Assembly: GCF_013371495.1 (NCBI RefSeq)
Contig: NZ_JABWTA010000001.1
Coordinates: 1,364,001-1,428,000 of the forward strand
From: Altererythrobacter lutimaris
GTDB taxonomy: Bacteria; Pseudomonadota; Alphaproteobacteria; Sphingomonadales; Sphingomonadaceae
DNA: 64,000 bases
Direction: 5' to 3'
In this document: positions 28,047 to 36,635 of the stretch, one piece after another
How the letters are laid out: the number at the start of each line of letters is the position of its first letter
Numbering within the stretch: position 1 is the stretch's first letter
Translations under genes and position numbers: made by a program
Notes under the pieces: model-generated
What the model was told of the DNA's origin: nothing
The model's input: only the letters and a program-made list of their open reading frames with translations
Database searches by the model: none

Positions 28047-28283
28047 TCAACTCACCAAGACCTTCGGCAGGCTCATCACCAACAATCCGCCACCGATAAT
28101 CATCGCGCCGACAAAGATGCCGAGCCACGGGACCCAGCCCACGCGCTTAATATCCTCGCGCTTTAAGCGGCGACGCTCCATTGTCCCGGCAATCGCGCCG
28201 ACAAGCACGAATGCGCAGCCGACAAGCGCCATAAGCTCGGCATCGCTCGCAAAGCGCAAATGTTGAAGCACACTATCCATCAC
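28047..28283 (-). CDS. Small two-TM membrane protein, unknown
   Basis: 78 residues with two hydrophobic segments (about 19-34 and 52-72) separated by a basic loop ERRRLKREDIKRVGW, so a hairpin membrane protein with a cytoplasmic basic loop is likely. I do not recognise the family. Codon use and the convergent placement against cpaF support a real gene. It starts at one of two consecutive ATGs and is divergent from the next transporter gene with only about 40 nt between. Confidence 0.65.
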   Translation of the reverse strand: MMDSVLQHLRFASDAELMALVGCAFVLVGAIAGTMERRRLKREDIKRVGWVPWLGIFVGAMIIGGGLLVMSLPKVLVS

Positions 28284-28322
28284 GCGGCATATGGGCGCTG
28301 TTGAAGCTTGCGCAAAGTCCCC

Positions 28323-29252
28323 ATGCGCCTACACGCGGCAGCTATGGACGGTTCTGTCGCCAACCCTCAGCCTTTCAAGGCAATTGCTATCCGGATAGCG
28401 GCGGCATTTGCGATATCGACGATGGCCATGCTGATCAAAGTCGCCGGCGAGCGCGGTGTGCATTTGGCTGAGCTCCTATTCTGGCGTCAGGCCATCGCGA
28501 GCGTGCTGGTCGCTGGCTTCCTTATCGCTGCTGGCCGCATCGCAACTGTCAAAACCAAACGCTTTAGCGCCCATTTTCGCCGGGCTTTTGTAGGCCTTGT
28601 CAGCATGTGCTTTCTCTACGGCACAGTCCTCATCCTGCCATTGGCAGAAGCGACAGCGATAAACTTTACCGCACCGTTTTTTGCTGTGATGCTGTCCGTT
28701 ATCCTGTTCAAAGAGCAGGTCGGCAAATATCGTTGGGGTGCAGTTTTCTTCGGCTTTATGGGTGTGCTTGTGATCACGCAGCCCGGTGGCAATGCGATCA
28801 ATCCCATGGGCGTTGCAACAGGGTTGATCGGCGCATTCTTCGTCGCGCTGATTTCCTATCAAGTGCAGGACCTGAACAAGACGGAAAGCCCGTGGAGCAT
28901 CGTGTTCTGGTTCGGTGTTTTGTCCGCGCCGATGGCGGCGTTCGCCTTGCCATTCTTTGCATCACACCATGATCCCACGACGTGGATGATCATCATCGCG
29001 ATGGCCGTGTCAGGCGGAATTGCGCAATTGCTGCTGACGGCAAGCCTGCGATTTGGTTCTGCTGCAACGATCATCATCATCGACTATACTTCACTCCTAT
29101 GGGCGGTCGGATATGGCTGGGGTGTTTTCGACAAGGCGCCAACGAGCGGCCTTTGGCTTGGGGCACCGCTGATCCTCGGAGCAGGTCTTCTCATCGCGCG
29201 GCGCGAAGCGTTGCTGGCACGCGATAAACGGCGATCCGCGGCGCAAGCCTAG
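28323..29252 (+). CDS. EamA/DMT-family transporter
   Basis: About 309 residues with ten hydrophobic segments in two EamA repeats. The segment ILPLAEATAINFTAPFFAVML closely resembles the equivalent segment of the EamA protein at 17703-18617, so they are paralogues. Substrate unknown. The ATG at 28323 is preferred to a TTG at 28308; a third option is 28344. The C-terminus ends with a basic tail. Confidence 0.87.
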   Translation: MRLHAAAMDGSVANPQPFKAIAIRIAAAFAISTMAMLIKVAGERGVHLAELLFWRQAIASVLVAGFLIAAGRIATVKTKRFSAHFRRAFVGLVSMCFLYGTVLILPLAEATAINFTAPFFAVMLSVILFKEQVGKYRWGAVFFGFMGVLVITQPGGNAINPMGVATGLIGAFFVALISYQVQDLNKTESPWSIVFWFGVLSAPMAAFALPFFASHHDPTTWMIIIAMAVSGGIAQLLLTASLRFGSAATIIIIDYTSLLWAVGYGWGVFDKAPTSGLWLGAPLILGAGLLIARREALLARDKRRSAAQA

Positions 29253-29318
29253 GTTCATTGCCTGCGTGACAAGAGGCACCAGCTTGGTGTATTCTCGCGC
29301 TCAAACAAGGAGAAAACA

Positions 29319-29447
29319 ATGCTTCGCAAGACTATGATTGTTGCTGCGCTCGCAGCGATGACACTCACGACAGCCGCCTGCAACACTGTTCGCGGTGTGG
29401 GCGACGATCTCAAGTCCGCTGCAGACGCGGTTGACGACGAAACATGA
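29319..29447 (+). CDS. Entericidin-like small lipoprotein
   Basis: 42 residues: a hydrophobic signal with lipobox TTAAC (Cys at residue 21), then NTVRGVGDDLKSAADAV and a short acidic end, the pattern of the entericidin A/B (EcnA/B) family. A strong AAGGAG lies 6 nt before the ATG. A hairpin terminator follows at 29490-29515. In enterobacteria entericidins form an antidote/toxin pair under stress; here a single gene is seen, so function is open. Confidence 0.85.
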   Translation: MLRKTMIVAALAAMTLTTAACNTVRGVGDDLKSAADAVDDET

Positions 29448-29489
29448 GCTGACGGGGTTTTCTCCCCTCGCTGTTTCGAGAATTATCAG

Positions 29490-29520
29490 ACGCTCGCCAA
29501 GCAATTGGCGGGCGTTTGTG
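29490..29520 (+). terminator. Hairpin terminator after entericidin-like gene
   Basis: An 11-bp stem (ACGCTCGCCAA with TTGGCGGGCGT, one G-T wobble) around loop GCAA at 29490-29515, followed by TTTGTG. It sits between convergent genes and could act for both strands. Confidence 0.75.
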
Positions 29521-29530
29521 ATTCTGCTCT

Positions 29531-30136
29531 CTAGTTCTTGCGATAAACCAGCGTGAGATTGTTGGCCGGCATTTCGTGCCGCGCGGTTCGCTTAAAGTCG
29601 TGCTGAGCTGCGAGCGCGTCCACCGCATTGATCTGCCTGATGCCCCACTCCGGATCGCGCGCCTTCAAGCTCTCATCAAAAGCGAGATTGGATGGCGCTG
29701 GCTCGACTCCGTCTTCGTAATAAGGGCCATAGAGGATAAGCGGCGCGCCGGTCGCAAGCAGTCTTCCCGCGCCTTGAAACAGGCCCTCGGTCACTGACCA
29801 AGGCGCGATGTGGACCATGTTCGCACAGAATATTGCATCGGCTGAGCGGACTTCCCAGTTCTCCGGTTTCGCCGCGTCGATCACAGTGGGCCATTTGAGA
29901 TTGGCCCCGCCCTGCTCGCTTTGCCAAGCGATGATCGAGGCGAGCGCTTCTTCCTGAAAATCGCTGGGCTGCCAGATCAGGTGCGGCAAGCGCTCTGCGA
30001 AATAGACCGCATGCTCACCTGACCCGCTCGCGACTTCGAGCACTGTCCCTGTTGACGGCAATTCCTTCGCAAGAACATCCGCGATTACCTCGCGATTGCG
30101 CAAGGTCGCGGGCGCGTGGCGTTTCGCGTCGTTCAT
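29531..30136 (-). CDS. DUF938 SAM-dependent methyltransferase-like protein
   Basis: 201 residues beginning with the DUF938 signature KRHAPATLRNREVIADVL. VLEVASGSGEHAVYFAERLP is the SAM-binding motif, and FCANMVHIAPW and LILYGPYYEDG are further family signatures. The substrate is unknown. It lies about 18 nt downstream of the acyl-CoA ligase in the same direction. Confidence 0.9.
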   Translation of the reverse strand: MNDAKRHAPATLRNREVIADVLAKELPSTGTVLEVASGSGEHAVYFAERLPHLIWQPSDFQEEALASIIAWQSEQGGANLKWPTVIDAAKPENWEVRSADAIFCANMVHIAPWSVTEGLFQGAGRLLATGAPLILYGPYYEDGVEPAPSNLAFDESLKARDPEWGIRQINAVDALAAQHDFKRTARHEMPANNLTLVYRKN

Positions 30137-30154
30137 CGGTTCCGCTGCCAGGCT

Positions 30155-31711
30155 CTAGCTGACTTGTCGCTCCTGCCCCGCCCAATAGGGCTCGCGCAGA
30201 GTCCGGCGCAGGATCTTGCCAGAGGGATTGCGCGGCATTTCAGGAATGAAATCAATGCTTTTTGGGGCCTTGAAAGCGGCAACACGCTCACGCGCATAAT
30301 CGATCACATCCTGCTCAGCGCATTCGCAATCGGGCTTCAAGACGACACAAGCTTTCACTTCCTCGCCCCACTTCTCGCTCGGGATACCAATCACAGCGAC
30401 TTCCGCGATGGCCGGATGACCGTAGATCGCGCTTTCGACCTCTGCCGGATAGACGTTCTCCCCGCCAGAGATGATCATGTCCTTGATGCGGTCCTGAATG
30501 TAGATGTAGCCGTCTTCATCCATGTAAGCCGCATCGCCGGTATGGACCCAGCCATCCTCGTCCAGCGTGCTCGCGGTCGCTTCGGGAAGCTTCCAATAAC
30601 CCGCCATGTTGGACGGCGACTTGATGGCAATTTCGCCGATTGTACCGCGTGGCACTTCATTGCCGTCCGGATCGACGATCTGGATTTCGACCCCGGGGCA
30701 GGCCTTGCCGCAAGACCGCATACGCTGATTGCCTTCAAGGTCGTGGTCTTCCGGCGGCAGCATGGTCACAGTGCCGGCTGTCTCGGTCATGCCGTAAACC
30801 TGCAGGAAGCCTGTACCCGGCATGGTGCGGACCGCCTCTTTCAAGAGCTCGAGCGGCATCGGCGCTGCGCCGTAGAGCAGATACCGCAAATTCGAGAAAT
30901 CCGTCGTTGCAGCGCGCGGATGCTGCACCACCATCTGCACCGCTGCTGGCACGATGAACATATGCGTCACCCCGTTCTCGATCCCGTCAATGACCTGATC
31001 AGGGATGAACTCGCTTAGGATCAGAGCGCGAATGCCGGAAGAGACTGAGATCACTACGAGACCCGTGCCGCCAATATGCGCGCATGGCATGCAAGCGAGA
31101 ATGCAGTCGTCAGCCTCGTAATTGTACCATGGCTGCTTTGCGGCAATGCCCGGACGGCGCAGGCCTAGCAGATTGCCATTAGTGAGCACCGCGCCTTTGG
31201 GATTGCCGGTCGTGCCTGAGGTATAAAGCTGAAGCGCCGGCGTATGTTTGTCCGCAGGCTCGTACTCAGCTTCATCCATCTGAGCGATCATCGCGCGCGC
31301 TTCATGTTCGTCGAGCACTACCGCGCCATTGCCCATGTCAGCCACGATCGCTTTCGCGGCATCGGCAAAACCTTCGCCTGCAATCACCAGCTTCGCTTCG
31401 GTATCGCCCAAGATGTATGCAATCTCTGGCGGAGCAAGCCGCCATCCGACTGGCGCAGCCACCGCACCGGAACGCGCCGCCGCCATCAGCATGACGAAGA
31501 ACAGGTCTGAATTCTTGCCGAGCCAGGCAACGCGGTCGCCCTTCCCGATGCCTTTAGACTGGAACAACGCGATGGTCTTGCGCGTCATCGCGTCCAGCTC
31601 GCCAAAGGTCGTTACACGCCCTTCATGCTCCAGCGCAGCCTGATCGGGTCGCTCCTTCGCCCAAAGGTTGAGGATATCATCGAAGGTCTCGAAACTGTGA
31701 TGCGCGGTCAT
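30155..31711 (-). CDS. AMP-dependent acyl-CoA ligase
   Basis: About 518 residues of the ANL superfamily, activating a carboxylic acid as acyl-AMP and then acyl-CoA. The P-loop-like motif LYTSGTTGNPKGA, the QVYGMTETAGT block, the core YWKLPEAT...DGWVHTGD and the terminal catalytic Lys region NPSGKILRRTL are all present. Chain-length preference cannot be told. I prefer the ATG at 31711 (GGAG just upstream) over 31729. It heads a unit with the DUF938 gene. Confidence 0.92.
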   Translation of the reverse strand: MTAHHSFETFDDILNLWAKERPDQAALEHEGRVTTFGELDAMTRKTIALFQSKGIGKGDRVAWLGKNSDLFFVMLMAAARSGAVAAPVGWRLAPPEIAYILGDTEAKLVIAGEGFADAAKAIVADMGNGAVVLDEHEARAMIAQMDEAEYEPADKHTPALQLYTSGTTGNPKGAVLTNGNLLGLRRPGIAAKQPWYNYEADDCILACMPCAHIGGTGLVVISVSSGIRALILSEFIPDQVIDGIENGVTHMFIVPAAVQMVVQHPRAATTDFSNLRYLLYGAAPMPLELLKEAVRTMPGTGFLQVYGMTETAGTVTMLPPEDHDLEGNQRMRSCGKACPGVEIQIVDPDGNEVPRGTIGEIAIKSPSNMAGYWKLPEATASTLDEDGWVHTGDAAYMDEDGYIYIQDRIKDMIISGGENVYPAEVESAIYGHPAIAEVAVIGIPSEKWGEEVKACVVLKPDCECAEQDVIDYARERVAAFKAPKSIDFIPEMPRNPSGKILRRTLREPYWAGQERQVS

Positions 31712-31785
31712 GGCCTCTCCACTGGTCATGTTTTGATTTGCAACCAGTTTGCCAATTTTGGCCGCGAAGGCGAGTCTTTTCGCGC

Positions 31786-32238
31786 TTAGGTAAAGCGCCC
31801 TTGTTCGCGAGCGCGTTTCTCGCGCACCAGCAGCCAGATCAACAGCCCGAGCGGTCCTGCCATCAGCGTCGCCAGCAGCACCGGCACCTGGATGATCCGG
31901 CCAAAACCTTTCGCATCGGCATCGCGCGCAATCCAGATACCAACAAACAGGTCGAATGCGAGATAATGCACCCAGCCGATCGTGATGCCAGCGTCACTAG
32001 AGAAAAGCGTGCGCACGCCTTCGATAGAACTGAAATCGCCCCCGGACACGCCGCCACCCGGGTCCAGCGTCCCGCTCATCAAGCCGATCAGGCCCACGGC
32101 ATAGGTAAGGCACAGCAAGCCCACGCCTGCATAGAGTATCGCGGCGAGCAGCGCAGGCCAGCGCGGCAGGAATGCGAGCGCCACCCAGCAAATGAGCGCG
32201 TATATATTGGCGATGGAAAAGACTGTGTCCCAGCTCAT
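31786..32238 (-). CDS. ABA4-like (DUF4281) membrane protein
   Basis: 150 residues with four hydrophobic segments and the family pattern around WVHYLAFDLFVGIWIARD and MAGPLGLLIWLLVRE. Plant ABA4 is needed for neoxanthin formation, and bacterial homologues occur in carotenoid-making sphingomonads. Function here is unproven but a carotenoid-related role is reasonable. No other carotenoid gene is nearby. Confidence 0.82.
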   Translation of the reverse strand: MSWDTVFSIANIYALICWVALAFLPRWPALLAAILYAGVGLLCLTYAVGLIGLMSGTLDPGGGVSGGDFSSIEGVRTLFSSDAGITIGWVHYLAFDLFVGIWIARDADAKGFGRIIQVPVLLATLMAGPLGLLIWLLVREKRAREQGRFT

Positions 32239-32310
32239 GCGAGGCCCCTTATTCCGTGTTTTCAGACCATGCGATAGCGCGTGGTTCCGCCATGCGCCAG
32301 AGACGCGGCT

Positions 32311-33009
32311 CTAAACCGTCTCAGCCCGCTTCATCCAGTCGCGCGCCGCGCGCTGGATCGCATCGTGATCATGCGTGAAGCGACCGGCGGCTTTGCGGGT
32401 CGCAAGACCGAGCGCCGCATGCGCGACAGTCTTTGCCGGAATGGAGCGGTATTTGCGTAAGCCCCCGCTCATAAATGGATCGATCAAAGGGCTCGCAATC
32501 TTGGCGAGACCTTCACCGAACCGCAGATCATCAACCCGCCTACCCTTAAGCAGTCCAGGCCGCAAAATATCGAGCCGCTTGAATTTCAGCTGCGTCAGAT
32601 CGCGCTCGACCTCGCCTTTGACGCGCAGGTAGAAATTCTTTGTCCCTACTGTGGCGCCGACAGAGCTGATCGAGACCATGCGTTCAATTCCGGCTTCGCG
32701 AGCAGCTTTGGCTGTGTTCACAACCAGGTGCTGATCGACTGCACGGAACGCCTCCTCATCGCGCCCCGCACGCTTCCACGTCGTGCCGAGCGCGTTGATC
32801 AAGCAGTCAGGCTGCAGCTGGGCCAGAACTTCGCCCCAGCTTTCAGGATCAGCGATAAAGCATTCCATCCGCGCATCTTGCGGCAGCTCGAATTCGCGCC
32901 GCGCAATCGCAATGACGCGCACATCGGGGCGATACCGCACTTCTTCCAGAATGCGCGTCCCGATCAGCCCGGTTGAGCCCAGCACAGCGATGCGAATGGG
33001 ATCAGACAT
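32311..33009 (-). CDS. NAD(P)-binding, HTATIP2-like oxidoreductase
   Basis: 232 residues with an atypical-SDR Rossmann start IRIAVLGSTGLIGTRIL, a middle LINALGTTWKRAG, and a YLRVKGEVERDL segment placing Tyr and Lys near the expected active site. This resembles HTATIP2/YbjT-like NAD(P)H-binding proteins. Substrate unknown. Its start overlaps the end of the dGTPase-like gene by 8 nt, so the two are likely co-translated. Confidence 0.83.
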   Translation of the reverse strand: MSDPIRIAVLGSTGLIGTRILEEVRYRPDVRVIAIARREFELPQDARMECFIADPESWGEVLAQLQPDCLINALGTTWKRAGRDEEAFRAVDQHLVVNTAKAAREAGIERMVSISSVGATVGTKNFYLRVKGEVERDLTQLKFKRLDILRPGLLKGRRVDDLRFGEGLAKIASPLIDPFMSGGLRKYRSIPAKTVAHAALGLATRKAAGRFTHDHDAIQRAARDWMKRAETV

Positions 33010-34162
33010 TAGTCAATCCCTGCGGCGCTTTGCCTTCAATCGACGTATAGGCTTCTGTCGCGAACCGGTCGCTCATCCCGGCGATGAAATCCGCGATGGT
33101 GCGGGCACGCTGGGGTTGCTCCGCAGGCAATTGAGCCTGCCAATCCAGCGGCATAAGTCCTGCATCCTGCGAGTAAGCCTCAAACAGGCGCGCCACCACT
33201 TCGCGCGCATTTGTCGCAGCTGAAACCTGATCCTTGTGGTAATAGAGCCGTTCGTACATGAAGGCTTTCAACCCGCGTTCCTCCTCTGCAAAGGCAGGAG
33301 AGAACCCCGCCAATTGCCGCTCAGCCTGCCTTACGTCTTCAACGCTTTCCAAACCAGCAACCTGTTCGCGCGTGTGCGTGATGACATCATTGACCATCAG
33401 GCCGATCTGTTCACGCACAAGCTCGCGCAATTGTCGGTCGCGTGGGGCATGTGGAAAGCGTTTTTCGACCGCCCGCCACTGATCTGCGAGGAATTCCAGC
33501 GAAAGCAGGTCATCAAGGTCGAGAAATCCTGCGCGAAGGCCGTCATCAATATCATGATTGTCGTATGCAATGTCATCGGCAACAGCTGCGACTTGCGCTT
33601 CAAGCGACGGCCAATGCGCAAGCTCAAGCGGGAAGTCGGCATCAAGCTCTGCCAAAGCCCAATTGGGCGACGAAACCGGGCCGTTATGCTTTGCAAGTCC
33701 TTCCAGCAGGTCCCAAGTGAGGTTTAGCCCGTCATGCTCCGGGTACGGGCTTTCCAGCCGCATGACCGTCCGCAGAGCATGCGCATTGTGGCAAAATCCG
33801 CCAAAGGGCTCCATCGCTTCGGTAAGCGCGTCTTCGCCTGCATGGCCGAACGGCGGATGACCCAGATCATGCGCTAGGCACAGCGCTTCTGTCAGATCCT
33901 CGTTTAGACCCAGCGCGCGCGCAATCACCCGACCGATTTGAGCCACTTCAAGGCTATGCGTCATGCGCGTGCGATAATGATCGCCTTCCGGCGCGATGAA
34001 TACCTGCGTCTTGGAGCGCAGCCTGCGAAAACTCATTGAATGGATGATGCGGTCACGGTCACGCTGAAACTCGCTACGGGGCCCGCGCGCAGGCCCAGAA
34101 CCGCTCGCAAACTCGCGGCCACGTGTTGCTTCAGGATCGGCAGCAAAAGGCGCAGAGCTCAT
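33002..34162 (-). CDS. dGTP triphosphohydrolase-like HD protein
   Basis: About 386 residues of the deoxyguanosinetriphosphatase-like family. The front signature SEFQRDRDRIIHSMSFRRL is followed by HD-domain metal motifs TRMTHSLEVAQIGR and LAHDLGHPPFGHAGE, and AVADDIAYDNHDIDDG carries a further Asp. It hydrolyses dNTPs to nucleosides and triphosphate. I prefer the ATG at 34162 (MSSAPFAADPE) over 34210, although neither has a strong ribosome site. Confidence 0.93.
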   Translation of the reverse strand: MSSAPFAADPEATRGREFASGSGPARGPRSEFQRDRDRIIHSMSFRRLRSKTQVFIAPEGDHYRTRMTHSLEVAQIGRVIARALGLNEDLTEALCLAHDLGHPPFGHAGEDALTEAMEPFGGFCHNAHALRTVMRLESPYPEHDGLNLTWDLLEGLAKHNGPVSSPNWALAELDADFPLELAHWPSLEAQVAAVADDIAYDNHDIDDGLRAGFLDLDDLLSLEFLADQWRAVEKRFPHAPRDRQLRELVREQIGLMVNDVITHTREQVAGLESVEDVRQAERQLAGFSPAFAEEERGLKAFMYERLYYHKDQVSAATNAREVVARLFEAYSQDAGLMPLDWQAQLPAEQPQRARTIADFIAGMSDRFATEAYTSIEGKAPQGLTNV

Positions 34163-34483
34163 CACGCGGGAGCGATTACGAGAGCTATGCCTGCTTGCCA
34201 ACGGGAACAATGGCCGAACATGGGATTCGCAAGCGAAATTTTTGGAAGCCAGATAAGGAACGGCCGCCCGATCGTGTTCGATTCAGGCGGCCTGCACAGG
34301 CCATCGATTGGCAACCCGAAGGCTCGGTGCAGCGGGAGAACAGGTTTGCCGAAGCAACGTTCTCACGCTTAACCCGCCTTATATCAAAGTTTCTGACTGT
34401 TGAAACTACCTAATTGTAGAAAAGCGACATTTATTCCGCAGGTCTTTGCGCAAGATGCACAAAACATGTTTTTGTACAATAAC
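34163..34483. other. 321-nt region without a clear gene, with one inverted repeat
   Basis: Lies between the dGTPase-like start and the racemase-like stop. I see no credible coding frame. It holds an inverted repeat at 34262-34292: GGCCGCC and GGCGGCC arms around an inner ATCG/CGAT pair with loop TGTT. The part from about 34375 on is A+T-rich. Confidence 0.5.
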
Positions 34484-35176
34484 TTAGCCGAGAATCCACT
34501 CCGCTGCAGCCTGGCAGTGAATACGAGTGGAATCGAATACGGGCAGCACATTGGCGTCGACATCGACGATCAACTCCAGCTCTGTCGATGCAAGCACAAT
34601 AGCGCCTGCGCCTTCCTGTGCTTTCTTCGTGATAATTGTCTTCAATTCGCGCTCCGCGTCGCGGGACACTTTACCGACCATCAGCTCTTCATATATAATC
34701 TTGTCGAGGATTTCGACATTAGCCATGTCAGGGGGCAGCAAATCCACACCGCATGCGACCAGATGCTTGCGATAGAAGCTCTCTGTCATCACGTTGCGCG
34801 TACCGATGAGCGCCGCGCTCTTGCAGTTGGCCGTTTTCATCGCTTGCCCGACATGCTCTGCAATATGAAGGACGGGAATGGTGATCTGGCCGGCGACGTG
34901 GTCGTAAACCTTGTGCATGGAGTTCGCGCAGATGACGAGGCCTTCAGCGCCGGCATCCTCGAGCCGCTTAGCGCTGTCCGACAGGACTTCTTCCGCGTGT
35001 TTCCAGTCGCCTTCCTGACGCAGACCGTAAAGCTGGCTGAAGTCCAGGCTTTCAATCAGCATCGGCGCGCTGGCCATGTCTTTAGACGCGCGTTTTTGCA
35101 CGGTCCGGTTGATCCGGTCGTAATACATGCCGGTTGAGACCCAGCTCATTCCGCCAATCAGGCCGAGTTTGCGCAA
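34484..35176 (-). CDS. Asp/Glu racemase-family protein with altered active site
   Basis: 230 residues beginning KLGLIGGMSWVSTGMYYDRI, typical of the aspartate/glutamate racemase family. The first catalytic Cys is present in VICANSMHKV. At the second site, where the family usually has GCTE, this protein reads VLASTELEL, so Cys is replaced by Ser. A two-base racemase mechanism may thus be impaired, or the enzyme may be stereospecific for another reaction. Monocistronic by spacing. Confidence 0.85.
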   Translation of the reverse strand: MRKLGLIGGMSWVSTGMYYDRINRTVQKRASKDMASAPMLIESLDFSQLYGLRQEGDWKHAEEVLSDSAKRLEDAGAEGLVICANSMHKVYDHVAGQITIPVLHIAEHVGQAMKTANCKSAALIGTRNVMTESFYRKHLVACGVDLLPPDMANVEILDKIIYEELMVGKVSRDAERELKTIITKKAQEGAGAIVLASTELELIVDVDANVLPVFDSTRIHCQAAAEWILG

Positions 35177-35248
35177 ATAAGAATCCAGTTTGTGATTTTA
35201 CTTTGCGCTCCGTTTAGCCGGATGCACAGCCATGCGTCTATAGCGCGC

Positions 35249-36232
35249 TCAAAGTGAAGAGGTTTCGCTGCCTTCGATACTTAATGGCGCGCTTACCAGC
35301 CATTCTTGCACATCTCCGACTGTTTGGTCCGCTGCCTCTTCCTGCGGCAGATGGCCGATGCCGGGGTAAGAGATGAGCTGCGCATTGGGCAGTGTATCCG
35401 CATACCACTCGCCAGCCGACAGCGGGATGAGCGTATCTTCCTCGCCCCAGAGGATCAGCGTGGGGGCGGTAATCTGTCCGACGTCGCTTTCATCAAAACT
35501 GCTCCAGCCAATAGAGAAACGCTCGATCGTAGCCGCGCGATTTCCGGGGTAGCGCAGCATCTCCCAATAGCGGTCGATCATGGCCTCGGTCACGATGTTC
35601 TGATTGCTGACGGACTGCCTCAGCGAACGTTCGATCAGACTGCGCGGTGTGATTTGCTTCGCGATCTGGCGCACGCCCGGCATCGCGGCGATGGAAAAGC
35701 CGGTATTGCCGCTGCTTTCTTCTCGCCGCACGGGCGCGCCGCCTGCGTCGACGAGAATCATGCCCGCGAGACGCTCAGGATGCGCGATCGCAAAGCCGAC
35801 CGAATGCGAGCCGCCCATGGAATTGCCGCCAATGACAAAGCGCTCCAACTTTAGAGTATCAGCAAAAGCAAGAATGTCTGCGATGAAGCCATCGCGAGTA
35901 TAGTCTGAGTCGCCCGCTTTACCTGTCAGGCCATGTCCGGCCTGGTCAAACCGGATGACGCGGTAATCATCGCGCAAGGCCTCTGCCCAGGGCTGCCAAG
36001 TGGAAAGGTCTGCGTTGGAGCCGTGAAGAAGCAGAATAGGAAGCGCATCGCGCGGCCCCTCGTCGCGGTAATGGACTTCAGTCCCATCAGGCAGGGTGAC
36101 GAATTGCGAAGGCTCACTGGCATATTTGGCGCGCATTTCAGCAGGATCTGTGTCGGGTGTCCGGAAGATCACGAAGCATATCGCGAGTATCCCTGCGATC
36201 ACGCCAGTGATCTTGAGTAATCTGCGCATCAT
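35249..36232 (-). CDS. Membrane-anchored alpha/beta hydrolase
   Basis: 327 residues. A single hydrophobic anchor (about 4-24) is followed by an alpha/beta-hydrolase fold: oxyanion LLHGSNADLSTW, nucleophile elbow GNSMGGSHS, acid in LWGEEDTLIP, and His in GIGHLPQEE, so the triad is complete. Probably periplasmic, with the substrate unknown. It starts at one of two consecutive ATGs, 22 nt downstream of the next minus-strand gene. Confidence 0.9.
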   Translation of the reverse strand: MMRRLLKITGVIAGILAICFVIFRTPDTDPAEMRAKYASEPSQFVTLPDGTEVHYRDEGPRDALPILLLHGSNADLSTWQPWAEALRDDYRVIRFDQAGHGLTGKAGDSDYTRDGFIADILAFADTLKLERFVIGGNSMGGSHSVGFAIAHPERLAGMILVDAGGAPVRREESSGNTGFSIAAMPGVRQIAKQITPRSLIERSLRQSVSNQNIVTEAMIDRYWEMLRYPGNRAATIERFSIGWSSFDESDVGQITAPTLILWGEEDTLIPLSAGEWYADTLPNAQLISYPGIGHLPQEEAADQTVGDVQEWLVSAPLSIEGSETSSL

Positions 36233-36268
36233 CTACCGTCCATCTAGCGTGTATCTACCGTCTATCTA
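36231..36268. repeat. Short imperfect direct repeat
   Basis: ATCTACCGTCCATCTA at 36231-36246 recurs at 36253-36268 with one change. It spans the junction between two minus-strand genes and supplies the last codons and stop of the upstream one. Confidence 0.8.
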
Positions 36269-36605
36269 ATGCAGTCTCTATCACGCAGATTCCGGCAGTT
36301 CCCACTGTAACTTCAATGGCTTCGCGGTCATCGACACGCCGAATGCGGTCCAGAGCCTCTTGCGTTGAAAGCGGGATCGAGGACTCCCCGTCCTGCGGTG
36401 CAGCGCGCTCAAGCTTGCGTAACTGATTGATTGACAAGCGCTCTACCATGCGCGGCGCCATGCAATCAGCCATGTTTTCAGACAGGCCATTGTCCATCAG
36501 GACCGTTTTGACCCTCTCTTCCGTCACATCCTCCAGCCCGCCAAACCAGATCCACGCGCCAACCCCCAACGCTACGACCAGCAGAAGAATGACAAGCTTT
36601 TTCAA
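36255..36605 (-). CDS. Hypothetical exported or anchored protein
   Basis: 116 residues with one N-terminal hydrophobic segment (about 3-22) and a soluble part containing two Cys (DCMAP and GICVIE), which could form a disulfide in the periplasm. I do not recognise the family. It lies 30 nt downstream of pntB in the same direction and just upstream of the alpha/beta hydrolase. Good codon bias supports a real gene. Confidence 0.72.
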   Translation of the reverse strand: MKKLVILLLVVALGVGAWIWFGGLEDVTEERVKTVLMDNGLSENMADCMAPRMVERLSINQLRKLERAAPQDGESSIPLSTQEALDRIRRVDDREAIEVTVGTAGICVIETALDRR

Positions 36606-36635
36606 GGTATTGACCTCAGGTTCTAGTCGAGCGCC

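Noticed and set aside
29453-29466. GGGG/CCCC mini-hairpin after the entericidin-like gene
   Set aside because: Only 4 bp and weak; the longer hairpin at 29490-29515 is a better terminator candidate.
34040-34372. 110-codon plus-strand frame between dGTPase-like and racemase-like genes
   Set aside because: Mostly overlaps the dGTPase-like gene in antisense, with no motif or ribosome site.
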